Shown: positions 36,154 through 47,494, counted from the first letter of the stretch. The stretch is DNA of 64,000 nt from Alisma plantago-aquatica (GCA_963693085.1 OY856409.1:1335165915-1335229914), one strand, 5' to 3'. Notes: generated by a model from the sequence alone, not told the origin. Translations and numbers: made by a program.

Positions 36154-36171
36154 TGGCTTCAATCTTGGGGA
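36154..36171 (+). promoter_or_regulatory. Primer-binding site of layer 2 (decayed)
   Basis: TGGCTTCAATCTTGGGGA lies seven bases after the LTR end. It keeps TGGC at the start and GGGGA at the end of the tRNA-Asp-type PBS, about 11 of 18 by hand comparison. Confidence 0.5.
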
Positions 36172-36449
36172 TTACCTTTCAAGTACTAGCTACATGTTTC
36201 TTTTTCACCTTTTCTAGTAACCCTCAACATTTCTATTGTTTCTTATTTATTACACATGCATTTGTGATTCCTAACTTGCTTTTCTTTCCTTGGTTGTGCT
36301 TTTGCAGGTGATAGTGGATGTTTAATCTCCACTCCTTGTCTATTGATTCTTTCTCTAAGGATTCAAAGATAGGGAGAAGAAGGTAATGGAACAAGTGCAT
36401 CATTGTAATAGAAGATAAATAAATATAGATCACAAAGAAGAAATTCACC

Positions 36450-38802
36450 ATGGTGACCCACCCATTCCACCCGCACCAAGGCTCTTCATGACTATTTCAT
36501 GTCCGGTTAATACACATCTCCAACTTCTACAAGAATGGAGCAAATGTTGTGGTAAGTGTTCTCTATTTCGCCATCCCTAGTGAGACTTCTTCCCAACTTC
36601 TATGGGTTAGAGGATGAAAACCCCTATAAGAATATTGACACCTTATTGAGAGAATTTCTCAACCTTATGAACTCCCAACACAACTAATTATTGTATTCAC
36701 CTCAAACTCCTTTCATTCTTTTTGAAAGATAAGGCCAAAGAATGGTATTCTACCAAGACTGAGGTGAATACATGACAATATATGAAAAATCAATTCCTTA
36801 AGAGGTTTTATCCTATATCAAACCTTAATCAAATGATAAGAATTGTCACCTCTTTTAGTCAAATGGGTCATGAACAATTTCATGAGAGTTGAACAAGGTT
36901 CCAAAAGCTTATAAGCAATTGCTCTAATCATGAGATACCATTGTGGCAGTTAGTACAATCTTTCTACTCTAGATTATCTCAAATGGGGCAAATGGTGGTA
37001 TATTTGTGGTAGAACCTTCATGGAAAAGCTTCCTAAAGATTCATGTCCCCAATTTGAACACTTGGAAGAGAATTCAAGAAATAGTTATGATAGTAGAATT
37101 AGTGTTTTTCCATCTACTACACCAACTTCTTCTTCAAGTGAGTCCAACCCTTAAATGATGAAGATTCTTGCCGATATGATGAATTTAGTGAAGAGTGAAG
37201 TGGGAGGGACCTCCATCCATTATGTTCAATCTACTTATTCTCTTGAACAAGAAGTGAAGGCTAAGTGATCTTTTGGGAACCACAACAACCATGATCTCAT
37301 TTCCAGTTCTTACACCCTTCAGTGGATACACCACCCAAATTCTTCATGGAAACAACAAGGTGATGATGTAAAAGAGCAGTCAAGGCGAAATCAAGGCCAA
37401 ACACAAAGTTCAATACTTGAGAGTGAAGTTCTTGTGAGGTTGAGAAGTATTTATGAGGTTAAGAAATATGTGTCCACCCATAGACAAAGAATTGATATGC
37501 TTGGACAAAGGCTAGATCACCAAGCCTTGACACTTGCTCATCGTCAGGATAGGAGGCTTCCTTCACAAACCTCGGTGAAACCAAGCAATGCCAATGGACA
37601 AGTGGTAGCCCCTTAAGGTACCTATGATCAACCACCTATGCAAGTCCAACATGTAAAACTTTATTGAGGTCCCCACAATCCCTATGATCTTCCACCACAA
37701 CAGCCCCAAGTCAACTATCCATGCCATCCTCCACCTCAAAAACCACCAAAACAACCCTATATTCCTCCACTACCACCTCAACAACATCAACTACCATAAC
37801 AGCCATACATCCTTCAACATCTATCCCACCACCAACAACAACTAAGACCACCACCACCACAAACATCACAAGATCCCCCACCTCCCCATGAGAGAGTGAA
37901 TGTGATGACTATTTTGAGGAGTGGCAAGGTTCTTGAACATCCCAAAAGGGGTGACAATAATCTTGAATAAGGTTATGTTGATGTTCAGTTGTTAGAAAGG
38001 TTTTGAGATGATGTTATGAGGACCAAGACTTCATTTGTACCACCTTCTTTTAATTTTTTATAACAAGTGTTCCACCCTCTAATCTAGTTGGGAGTAGATC
38101 TATTCTATTCGTTCCACTTGTGATGCCAAGAGTTCCACTCAAAACACCAAGGGTTCCTACTATGGTAATCCAATATACTCATAGTGATTCAAGTAAAGAA
38201 CAAGGAGGTGAGCCTCCATTCTCAAATGCCCTGGGCCTTCCTCCAAGGCAAAAAAAAGATAATGTAGATATCTTCATAATATTTAGGAAAATGAAGTAAA
38301 TCTCACTACTTGACACAATCAAGAAAATTCTAACCTACATAAAATTCTTGAATGATGTTTGCATTTTTAAAGGGAGGCTATGGGAAGAATTCCAAATAAA
38401 GTGAAGCTCACTAAGCAAGTGATCTCTATTTTGCAACATGCAGTCCCCCTTAAGAAAAAGGACCTTGGATCCCCACTTATCCCTTTCCATGTTGGTGACC
38501 ATTTGATTGAAAATTCTTTAATTTATTTGGGTTCTAGTGTGAAACCCATGCCTTTATAGCATATATTTTATCTTGTGCATCAGTAAATTAAAGTTGAAAC
38601 ATTGTAAGCTACAATTGTTCTACTGTTCTATCAAAGTCCTAAGGGGTAGGGTGTATGATGTTCTTCTGATGCTTGAAACAAAATGAGCAGTGATGTTCCT
38701 GACTAACTTCATTGTTCTAGATATGGGTTGGAGGACAAGAAAATTTCCATCATCTAGGGTAGGCCTTCTTACTTGCAGTCAATGTTGACATGCATGTACA
38801 TA
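36450..38802 (+). pseudogene. gag and protease (left part) of layer 2
   Basis: The first ATG after the LTR is at 36450 (MVTHPFHPHQGS). Gag-like pieces are LPNFYGLEDENPYKNIDTLL near 36595 and KSIP-EVLSYIKP near 36785, matching the NF.G...E.~~HL..F and KFL.KFFP... region of Tat gag. A Pro/Gln/Asn-rich linker covers 37660-37880. The linker-protease junction KKKDLGSPLIPFHVGDHLI and LIYLGSSVKPMPL (38455-38560) matches KDPGSF.IPC.IG and CDLGAS..LMP. The catalytic Asp is Tyr. The frame is broken many times and is then cut at 38802 by the large element. It resumes at 56037. Confidence 0.6.
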
Positions 38803-38977
38803 TGATAACCTCCCATTTTGTGATGTTATCTTACAAGTTTTTCTTAATTTTCCATACTCTTTCTTAGATAAATTAGATATAATCCTTAACTTTCTACATT
38901 ATTATGAATTCACTATTAAACTAACATTTATCTCTTTTTTTTTACAGAAAACCCCAAAAAAATATTGCAAAAGCCCC

Positions 38978-39472
38978 AAACGGTCCCAAGACCGAATGAA
39001 GTCCAAACGGTCCCAAGACCGAATGAAGTCCAAACGGTCCCAAGACCGAATGAACTCAAACGGTCCCAATACCGAATGAAGTCCAAACGGTCCCAAGACC
39101 GAATGAAGTCCAAACAGTCTGGAGACCATATGAACTCAAATGGTCCCAAGACTGAATAAAGGCAAACGGTCTGGAGACCGAATGATGTCCAAACGGTCCC
39201 AAGACCGAATGAACTCAAACGGTCCTGAGACCGAATAAAGGCAAATGGTCCCAAGACCGAATGAACTCAAATGGTCCCAAGACCGAATAAAGACAAACAG
39301 TTTGGAAACCAAATGAAGGCAAATGGTCCCAAGACCGTATCAACTCAAATGGTCCCAAGACCAAATAAAAGCAAATGGTCTGGAGACTGCATGAAGCCAA
39401 ACGGTCCTGAGAACGCATGATGCCAAACGGTCCCCAAACCGTTAAAGACCCAAATGGTCCCAAGATTGTTTG
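38978..39472 (+). repeat. U3 array of about 17 units of 26-27 bp, core CGGTCCCAAGACCG
   Basis: The unit is AAACGGTCCCAAGACCGAAT plus a 7-base tail (GAAGTCC, GAACTC, AAAGGC). Each core is an inverted repeat (CGGTC/GACCG) around CCAA. Near the TATA box the array ends with opposed AACGGTCC and AACCGTT. Many cores show C/G to T/A changes at CpG. The ORFs on both strands here are repeat artefacts. Confidence 0.9.
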
Positions 39473-39488
39473 GGACTCCTTGGAAGCC

Positions 39489-39496
39489 TATAAATA
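39489..39496 (+). promoter_or_regulatory. TATA box of the 5' LTR
   Basis: GCCTATAAATAGAACC lies 17 bases after the palindromic array. It is conserved in all three LTR copies of the family. Confidence 0.75.
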
Positions 39497-40724
39497 GAAC
39501 CGAAGGAGTCCTCATTAGGCATCGAATTCTTGGATGCCCAAAGGCTGCCCCAACCGTTCCAAAGTTGTTTCATCTTCCATCCTCCGCCCCAAGGTTGTCG
39601 ATCCAAGATCCACACTTCATCCTCAAGCTGCTTTCTCTCTCATCGACATAGAAGGTGGGAAGTGAAGAAGTATTCATCAAGTCAACCAAGTGGTGTGAAG
39701 ATAGTTGCTCTCTACTCCAAGGGGTCAACCTTCCTCCCTCCTATGTGGAGATGATGCTTTCTTTCTCTCTTCCCACCTGCTTTTTTGTTCTTGCCATGAG
39801 TGAGTAGTCCCATACACTAGGGTGCGGGGAGTAGCCCCGCTACCCATGTTTTCATTTCATGCATTGTACTTCATGAGTTTGCAATATAAAAATACTATCT
39901 TTTTAGTTCAACATCAATCATTTAATGAATTCCAGTTGCTTGATCACCAACTTGTATTATCTATTATCTACTAGTGTGAATTGTCTACGTTTGTACTTTT
40001 AGATTTGAATATCAACTGCATGTTGGTTCTTGATGTATGTAATCACCATACATCTATTCGGTATCTAGGAACATTTCTCAAGGAGTGGAGTAAACTCACC
40101 TCCAACGTTGTACTTTCATACTATGAAATGGAACCAGTTGACGTATGAAAGTACAACCTTGACATGTCGAGGAACACACTTTGTGAGGGGAGAAATGCAA
40201 AGTAAGTGATCATTTGTTTGGGGATGGCTGGCATTGCAACACTCCTGTGTTTCTCGTAGTTAGCTATCCAAAAAGAAGCTAAGTCTACAAAGATACTAAC
40301 TGTTTAGACCCTTTTCTTTGCAAGCAATGTTATTATGATGTATGTTTTGATCCATGCATAGTGGTGGTGAAACTCGATCACATCCTAGTGGTTTCTAAAT
40401 ATCGTTTACAACTTTAAGTTTACTTCCTTGTTATTTACTTTCTCTGCACATTAGTTTAATCATCAAACCAACTCTTTGATCTAAATATCAACTTTGAAGT
40501 GGATAAGTAGGATTATTACGTTTTTCATCTTGTTAAACTCTTAACAAGACCGTTGTCTCGTGGATTCGACCCTTAACTATACTATGATAAGACTTCCACA
40601 TATCTTAGCATACGTGGGTGGAGATCTTATTATAGCATACACAAGGCTAAACTTAGAGACTTACAATCTCTAGGGTTTTTAGTGGTGCACGCAACTCCAC
40701 GTAAGTGGGGGCTCCATCAAAAAT

Positions 40725-40742
40725 TGGCGTCGTTTCCAGGGA
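40725..40742 (+). promoter_or_regulatory. Primer-binding site, tRNA-Asp type
   Basis: TGGCGTCGTTTCCAGGGA starts five bases after the LTR. It matches the remembered complement of the plant tRNA-Asp 3' end (TGGCGCCGTTGCCGGGGA) at 15 of 18 positions. This is the primer type of Athila elements. Confidence 0.8.
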
Positions 40743-40890
40743 CAACGAAACGTTTTAATCTTACTTATTAACTTTCTAATTGATTAGGATTTTACACTTT
40801 TCTTTAACCATAATTCATATCATCTTGATTTCATCATTTCTCTGCATTATCTAAACTGTGTTTCTTCTTCTACTCAGGTAGAAAACATGT

Positions 40891-42738
40891 ATGCAACCTT
40901 TGCATAACATCGAATTCTCCCCTAAACTAGAGTACGACTCTGAGGTAGAACGAAGCTTGCACCGACGCATCCGACTCAACCACCAACGAGCCATACAAAT
41001 GGCTGACGATCAACGCCAAGCTGCTTTGGTTATGGAAAGAGTCAACACGGCCATAGCAGCTCAAAGATCACAACTTATTGCTGACACACGTGCTCAGATT
41101 CAAGTTGAGGTCCGAGCTGAAGAACATGCCTGCATTCAAGATGAGAATGAAGCAGCCACATGTGCTGCTCATATAGTGCTGCAAAACAAGCAACTTCAGG
41201 ATTATACCGTTCCTAAGAACTTTGAAGATAATCACCCAGTTAGGCCCCTGGTCATTAATGTTCCTAATTTTGAGATCCGCACACAATGGATTCAGATCAT
41301 GCAAGGCATTTCGTTCTATGGAAGTGATGGGGATGACTACATGGATCACCTAAAGCGATTCAAGTCTATTTGTCGGCTAGTATCACATGTCGGAGTTCCT
41401 TTCGACGCAATCATGCTACACCTTTTTCATTTCATCTTGTCTGGAAGGGCATTGAGCTGGTATAACGCGCTAGATGGGGAGCCAATCACCACCTGGGCTC
41501 CTTTGGAAGAAAAGTTTCTAGAGAAGTTCTTTCCACCTTCATTGACTTATGAGATTAGGGGACAAATTAATCACTTTTCTCAACTCCCAGGGGAATCACT
41601 GGCAGAATCGTGTGAAAGATTCAAGGAACTTTTAAGAAAATTCCCGCATCATGGAATCTCCCAAAATCAGCTGATAGAAACATTCTATAGAGGAGTAAGT
41701 GATGACATTAAGAAATTTTTGGATTCCTCATTTGGAGAGAATTTCATGCGAAAGAACTATGAAGATGCCTAGAGGATTGTTACACTTGGAGCCGAGAACC
41801 AATCCAATTGGGGAAGGTCATCCACCGGGGGAATTCTAAAAGTTTGTAAGGCTGGAGAATCAATGGAAATGAAAGCCATCGTCGAAGCCCTAAAAACTAT
41901 AGCTCACAAGCAACAAGTTCTTGAAATGACACTCGGAGAAAAGAAGAACCCCCAACAGGTCAAGGCAGCTATCGGGACTTGTGAGGCATGTCATGCATCC
42001 GATCATCCCACATTATCATGTGGTCTCTTATACAATGTGATGATGGACATGTAGACACCACAACCGCAGTATGAACCGATCATCAAATATCCTGAGGATC
42101 TATCACCAGAGCAAGTCAATTCCATTCACACCATACCAGGACAAGCTTATTATAACCTGAATCAATCAAGAAACCATCCCGAGTTTCAATATGGGAATCC
42201 TGCGGGGACTGCCAACCCGCAGCACCAAACCCAAGGAGGAGTTTTTAATAGATCGCCACCAGGTTTCCAGAACAACTATAATTGAAACTAGGGAAACTTC
42301 AAAGGAGGATTGCAAGGATTCGCACAACCAAGAAACCCTTCTGCATATTACCAATACACTCATTTGTCGTTGCACCCGCAATTACAGCAACCTCAGCTAC
42401 AACAACCACAAATTCAACAACCCCAAGTACCCGCACCTCAGCAGCAGCAACCACAACAGTATCAAAAAAATCCACAAAAGAATAATCTGCCTCCGCCAAC
42501 AGATGAACTGTCATTGATAAGACAAATGTTGCAATCACAACAAACCATGCTAGCCAACCAGCAAGCCCAACAAAAAGTCGTTGAAGAACAATTAGCACAT
42601 ATTGCATCCCAATTAAAACCTCCAGCAGGAACCTTTTTTGGTCAGCCAAAGATAAACCCAAGACACGGTCAACCCAAACAAGAACAATTGAAATCCATTA
42701 CCACAAGGTCTGGTCGTGTCCCAAAAATCATTCAGTAA
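40891..42738 (+). pseudogene. gag: gag of layer 3
   Basis: The first good ATG after the PBS opens 293 intact codons. After a TAG (41770-41772) the same frame runs on to 42738, with further stops at 42052-42054 and near 42283-42291. An N-terminal helical, charged region (about residues 15-100) precedes the retrotransposon gag core (VINVPNFEIRTQWIQIM at about 129, then YMDHLKRFKS and HFILSGRALSWYN, EKFLEKFFPP, ESCERFKELL). A CCHC zinc knuckle CEACHASDHPTLSC (CX2CX4HX4C) lies at 41980-42021. A Gln/Pro-rich stretch is at 42375-42480 and a coiled segment at 42510-42610. All frames from gag to the RT start are in the same register, so gag and pol were one polyprotein. Function: capsid and nucleocapsid of the virus-like particle. 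All internal stops are single-base changes. Confidence 0.85.
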
Positions 42739-43716
42739 GATGAAGATATAGTTGTAATCACCCCAATTGCAAGCACGAATCCAAAAACTGAAAATACTAT
42801 AGAAATTGAGAAGGAGAAGGAAAAGGAACTAGATTTCAAAGAACCCGAAGTCCCGCCATATAATCCCAGAATACCATATCCATGCAGGCTGAGAGGGACT
42901 AAATTGGATACTAGATTCCAGAAATTTAAGGAAGCAATGAAGAAACTTTATATTGATATTTCGTTCCTTGATGCCCTCTCCAAAATACCAGCTTGGGCCA
43001 AATACCTGAAGACCTTGCTATCAAGGAAATGTATGCCCGAAGAACAAGAGACTATTAAACTAGCTCATACAACTTCTGATATTATTCTTAACAAAATGCC
43101 AAAAAAATAGAAGGATCTTGGTTCCTTTGGTATCCAATGTTCTATCGGAAACGCCTCTAGAAAAAAAGGATTAGCTGATATGGGAGATAGCATATCTATT
43201 ATGCCTTTCTCAATGTGTAAAAGGTTGGGTTTTACCGAATTGTTACCCACTGCAATGACAATACAGCTAGCTGATTCTACCATCACTGCCCCATTGGGAA
43301 TCATTGAAGATATCCCAATCAGGATAGGAAAGGACTTTTACGTCCCTTGTGACTTTGTTATTATGGATATAAAGGAAGATCTAAGATATCCAATAATATT
43401 TGGCAGACCCTTCCTTGCCACGGCCAGAGCACTTATCGACGTTGCAGCTGGTACAATTATCTTAAGACTAGGAAAGGAAGCCATTTAATTCAGAATCCTT
43501 AACAGCCTAAAAGGTCCTAACATCCAGGAAGAAATTTTTCTTCTCGAGGCAATAGACAAAATGTCTCAATTACAATAGGAAATAGTTGAACCATATGATG
43601 ATCTGGAAAACATCTTGACAAATCCATAAGTTGAATTTTCAGCCAGTGAACTAGTACAACAATGTCTGCGATATCTAGACCAAGCCGAAGAAGCTCCAGC
43701 AACCACCTTTGAGGAA
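42739..43716 (+). pseudogene. Linker and aspartic protease of layer 3
   Basis: The frame continues from gag. The conserved Athila linker is at 42850-43110 (YNPRIPYPCRL, KFKEAMKKLYIDISFLDAL, KTLLSRKCMPEE). The protease follows: KDLGSFGIQCSIGNAS, LADMGDSISIMPFSMCKR with catalytic Asp at 43177-43179 (D-M-G instead of the usual D-L/T-G), IQLADSTITAPLG as flap, and IIFGRPFLATARALIDV at 43390-43440. Stops interrupt at 43108-43110, 43486-43488 and twice between 43570 and 43635. A short spacer leads to RT. The domain is complete apart from stops, and is the best reference in this window for reading the decayed protease copies. Confidence 0.85.
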
Positions 43717-44735
43717 TTGAAATCTATCACCATTTTGGAAACTACAGAAGTACCCAAGGCCCCTGAAATGAAAGCCTTACCAATAGGACTCAAACATGTC
43801 TTCCTGGACAAAGAAAAATTGTGCCCAGTCATAATCAACTCTACCTTAATAGATGATCAAGAAGAAAGACTTCTTGCTGAGCTAAGGAAATACAAGAAAG
43901 CTATTGGATATAAAATGACTGACCTAATGGGATTAAATCCAGCTCTGTGCATGCACAAACTACCTTTGGTAGAAGAGTTCAAACCATCGAGGGAACATAA
44001 GAGGAAACTAAACCCGAACCTCAAAGAAGTGGTTTGTCTCGAGGTCCTTAAACTCCTAAAAGTTGGTATCATATATCCCATTTCTGATTCTCAATGGGTT
44101 AGCCCGGTCCAAGTGGTCCCTAAAAAGGGGGGACTACTGTCGTTCTGAATGATAAAAATGAGCTAGTACCCACAAGGACTGTCACTGGATGGAGGATGTG
44201 TATCGATTCCAGGAAGCTGAACAAAGTAACATGAAAAGATCACTTCCCTCTACCTTTCCTTGATGAAGTCCTTGAATGTTTGGCCCATCAAAAATTCTTT
44301 TGTTACCTTGACGGTTATTTTGGGTTCTATCAAATCCTAATACACCCAGAAGACCAAGAAAAGACAACCTTCAGTTGCCCCTTTGGAACTTACGCCTTCA
44401 GAAGGATGCCTTTCAAGCTACGTAACGCGCCCGCAACCTTCCAAAGGTGCATGTCTGCAATATTTACAAGATTAACTGAGTCAATCATGGAAATATTTAT
44501 GGATGATTTTTCAGTCTACGGAAATTCTTTTGATAATTGTCTGCTTAACCTCAGAAAAGTTTTACAAAGATGTGAGGAAACAAACCTGATCCTAAATTGG
44601 GAAAAATATCACTTTATGGTGACAGAAGGTGTTGTCCTCGAGCACCGCGTGAGTGAAAGGGGAATTGAAGTGGATAAGGCAAAGATTGATGTCATTTCAA
44701 AACTGTCACCACCTAAAGACATTAGAGGAGTATGA
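43717..44735 (+). pseudogene. Reverse transcriptase of layer 3
   Basis: The pre-RT region (KALPIGLKHVFL, CPVIINSTLIDDQEERLLAEL, KYKKAIGYKMTDL) is typical of Athila/Tat. It continues to VSPVQVVPKKGG, where a run of six G (44127-44132) marks a frameshift. The next register has GWRMCIDSRKLNKVT, then FCYLDGYFGFYQILI, FGTYAFRRMPFKLRNAPATF and the catalytic box FMDDFSVYG, whose Asp pair is at 44502-44507. It ends with the NLILNWEKYHFMV and GIEVDKAKIDVI thumb segments. Stops are at about 44231 (TGA) and 44733-44735 (TGA). The active-site residues are intact, so loss of function is through frame breaks only. Confidence 0.85.
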
Positions 44736-45296
44736 GCATTTCATGGCCACACTGGATTTTATCAAAGATTTATTAAAGATTTCTCCAAAATAGCAAAGAC
44801 CATGACCCATTTGTTGACAAAAGATGCAGATTTCAATTTTGATCATGAATGCTTAAACAACTTCATGATCTTAAAAACTGCTCTAATATCTGCACCCATT
44901 CTGAGATCACCTGATTGGTCACAACCATTCGAGATAATGTGTGACGCAAGAGACTACGCTATAGGAGCGGTGCTAGGGCAAAGAATAGACAAGAAGCCCT
45001 ATGTGATATACTATGCATCAAAGATGCTAGATGAGGCCCAAAAGAATTATACAACTACTGAAAAAGAATTCTTGGCTGTCGTTTAAGCCTTTGAGAAATT
45101 TCACTCTTATCTAATCGGATCAAAAGTCATAGTATACACCGACCATTTTGTAATTAAATACCTAATTCAAAAACAAGATGCAAAACCCAGACTCATCTGC
45201 TGGGTGTTGATGTTACAAGAATTTGATTTGGAAATAAAAGATAGAAGTGGGGTAGAAAATGTCATTGCAGATCACTTAAGTCACATCGAGCCTTAG
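44736..45296 (+). pseudogene. RNase H of layer 3
   Basis: FYQRFIKDFSKIAKTMTHLL is the connection segment. RNase H follows with FEIMCDARDYAIGAVLGQR (first catalytic Asp), VIYYASKMLDEAQKNYTT, EKEFLAVV with the catalytic Glu, [11 protein letters not shown] with the next Asp, and [13 protein letters not shown] (family NxVADxLSR). Stops are at 45084-45086 (TAA) and about 45294 (TAG). It is in the same register as the second part of RT. Confidence 0.85.
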
Positions 45297-46659
45297 GATG
45301 ATGACAATATACCTATTCAAGACTCTTTACCCGACGACCAACTTATGAAAGTCACTACCGGATTTCCTTAGTATGCTGATATAGTAAACTATCTAGCTAC
45401 ATGAATTATCCACCCTTCTACTTCTTACCACGACAGAAAGAAATTTCTTCATGATGCCAAGCAGTATTTTTGGGATGAACCATACCTTTTTCACTTGTGC
45501 GTAGACGGACTATTCTGTCGTTGCCTACCAGAAGAAGAAATTATCCCAGTTCTAGAACATTGTCATTCTGGCCCTACTGGGGGGCATATGAGTTCAAAGA
45601 AGACCGACCTCAAAGTTCTGCAATCAGGTTTTTTTGGCCAACGATAGCAAGGGACGTCCATGATTTTATATGATCTTGTAATAAATGTCAACTTTCCGGT
45701 GGCATATCTAAACAGAATGAAATGCCTCTTACTTTGTGGCAAGAGATTGAAATCTTTGATGTATGGGGAGTAGATTACATGAGTCCATTTCCCCCATCTT
45801 ATGGATTTTCCTATATACTGGTCGTTGTAGATTACGTTTCAAATGGGTAGAGGCCATACCCACTATCTCTTACGACTCCAAACCAGTTATCAAGATGTTC
45901 AAGGACATCATCTTCCCTAGATTTGGAGTCCCTCGAACAATCATATCAGATGGGGGATCTCATTTCTTAGAACGAAGTTTCGAAGCTCTCCTAATAAAAT
46001 ATGGAGTTAAACATAAGGTCGCCACACCTTAGCATCCACAGACAAGTGGCCAAGTCGAAGTTTCAAATAGACAACTAAAAGCCATTTTAGAAAAGATGGT
46101 CAACAGACATCGCACAGACTGGTCTATCAAGCTCCTTGATGCTCTCTGGGCATACCGCACTGCTTACAAAACACCAATAGGAATGACCCCGTTTCATTTG
46201 GTATATGGGAAGTCATGTCATCTTCTAGTTGAACTGGAACATAAAGCTTGGTGGGCCATCAAACAATTGAATTTCGACTTTAAAAGTGTTGGCGAGTATA
46301 GACAACTGTAATTATAAGAACTTGAGGAACTATGAATGACTACCTGCCAAAGTGCCAGGATCTACAAGGAACAAACTAAGATGTGGCACGATGGACATCT
46401 CGAAAGGAAAGATATCATCATCGGAGATAAAGTCCTTCTTTTCAACTCCAGACTTTAGATGTTCCCTGGAAAAATTTGCACAAAGTGGTCTGGGCCATTC
46501 ACCATCAAGCACATCTACCCAACTGGAGCCATCATCATTATTGATGACAATGGAGGGGAGAGAACTATTAATGACCATAGATTGAAGAAATACTATACCC
46601 CAGCTGAAAAAATTCCAAGACAAACTACTGAGATTCATGATCCTACTACATCAATCTAA
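45297..46659 (+). pseudogene. Integrase of layer 3
   Basis: The N-terminal zinc finger has H and H in EHCHSGPTGGHM and C and C in CNKCQ near 45676-45687. A T7 run (45629-45635) and a lost base near 45839 shift the frame twice. Catalytic D1 is in VDYMS (45773-45775), D2 in ISDGGSHF (45949-45951) and E in QVEVSN (46057-46059), with 35 residues between D2 and E as in the DD35E family. Next come [22 protein letters not shown] and the GPY-like tail LLFNSRL-MFPGKI and KWSGPFTIKHI. Four or more stops, including TGA at 45671, break the frame. The end is the TAA after TTSI at 46659. Confidence 0.85.
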
Positions 46660-46693
46660 CCAAGTCAGAACTTTGTCGAGCCAGCGACGTAAA

Positions 46694-46723
46694 ACTAAGG
46701 TGCTACTTGGGAGGCAACCCAAG
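46694..46723 (+). other. Conserved post-integrase hairpin
   Basis: CTTGGGAGGCAACCCAAG at 46706-46723 is a perfect six-base stem with a six-base loop. It follows an AGCGACGTAAAACTAAGG lead, 35 bases after the integrase stop. From memory this motif recurs at the same place in many plant Athila/Tat elements. A decayed copy on the minus strand lies at 5891-5922. Role unknown; it could be an RNA signal such as packaging, splicing or translation control. Confidence 0.75.
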
Positions 46724-46849
46724 AACTGAGTATTACCTTTTATTTTATTTTCTAATTTCTTATTGCTTATTTTAGACCTATAATAACATCCAAAACAAAC
46801 ATAAAAATATAAAAACCAAAAACCATTTCAATCTTATCCTAAAGATTTT

Positions 46850-47030
46850 GAAACCGTTTGGATCCTCACGGTCTCGAAACCGTTTGGGCTCCATACGGTC
46901 TCGAAACCATTTGGATCCACACAGTCTCAAAACCGTTTGGATCTACATGGTCTCGAAACCATTTGGATACTTACGGTCTCAAAACCGTTTGGGCTCCATA
47001 CGGTCTCGAAACCGTTTGACCTTGAGAATT
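46850..47030 (+). repeat. Internal array 1: about seven 26-bp units (AACCGTTTGG...CGGTCTCGA)
   Basis: The unit is ACCGTTTGGATCC plus TCACGGTCTCGAA with small changes. The arms ACCGT and ACGGT are complementary, as in the LTR array, but the order of the two half-motifs is reversed relative to the LTR. It lies directly upstream of a TATA box. Confidence 0.85.
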
Positions 47031-47053
47031 TGTAACATCACCCCTCCTTTCTC

Positions 47054-47061
47054 TATAAATA
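47054..47061 (+). promoter_or_regulatory. Internal TATA box downstream of array 1
   Basis: TTTCTCTATAAATATCACTTC followed by a C/T-rich leader copies the LTR layout (palindromic array, then CTATAAATA, then pyrimidine-rich leader). It could drive a separate transcript for the accessory frame. No direct evidence of use. Confidence 0.5.
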
Positions 47062-47494
47062 TCACTTCACCCCCTTCCCTTCCCTTTCCCTTGGTTTCTC
47101 GAATTTTCTCGCTCGTGCGAAAGCCATGTTCCATTCCCAGTTCGCGTCACTTCCTCGCTACTCCATCCCACCTCCACTTCTGTCATCTCCGTGTGCGTCC
47201 AAGTTTGCCTTCACCCGCTCCGTCGTCCCTTCCGACGATACCACCACCGTGACACATCCGCCTTCTTCATCATCTAGCAGCAACGTAGAATGCGACTACG
47301 GCAACCGCCATCTGCACTAACGTCGATGGCATTTTCGCCGCTTCTACTGTGAACGAAGTTCCCAATTGCTGTCGACGCTATCACTGCCATCAACACCTTC
47401 ATCGACGGTGCCGTTTTTGCCATTTTCTCCATCTTTTCGCTGATCGTCGTCCCCACTATTTCATCGTCCTAGTGGTTTCGACACAAATGGTCGT
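47062..47494 (+). other. GC-richer leader-like segment
   Basis: This segment is C/T-rich and clearly richer in GC than its surroundings (many CG dinucleotides, e.g. CGTCGTCCCTTCCGACG). It has short Ser/Thr/Pro/His-rich open stretches such as 47126-47320. It may be captured host 5' sequence or the leader of an accessory transcript. I recognise no protein. Confidence 0.4.

Larger units (their letters stand above)
38803..40719 (+). mobile_element. 5' LTR of layer 3
   Basis: 1917 bp, TGATAACC to CTCCATCA. The U3 holds the palindromic array (38978-39472) and the TATA box is at 39489. R/U5 contains the AGTAGCCCCGCTACC block near 39828. Further on, GTTGTACTTTCATA near 40107 is paired with TATGAAAGTACAAC near 40144, an imperfect long hairpin conserved in all three family LTRs. 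Confidence 0.9.

Noticed and set aside
38902..39463. Several overlapping open frames of 60-110 codons on both strands across the LTR arrays (also 16330-16789, 46848-47252, 47469-47874, 54240-54738)
   Set aside because: They translate the tandem repeat unit itself, appear in many frames at once and have no start context or motif. They are by-products of a repeat with a length near a multiple of three.
38978..39472. CRISPR-like regular repeats
   Set aside because: Units are contiguous 26-27-bp tandem repeats without unique spacers, in a plant LTR U3 with no cas genes.
40725..40742. Possible tRNA gene at the PBS
   Set aside because: Only the 18-base primer complement is present. There is no cloverleaf, A box or B box.
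42299..42661. 120-codon minus-strand open frame
   Set aside because: Complement of the Gln/Pro-rich part of gag. The Val/Leu richness is due to reversed CAA/CAG codons.
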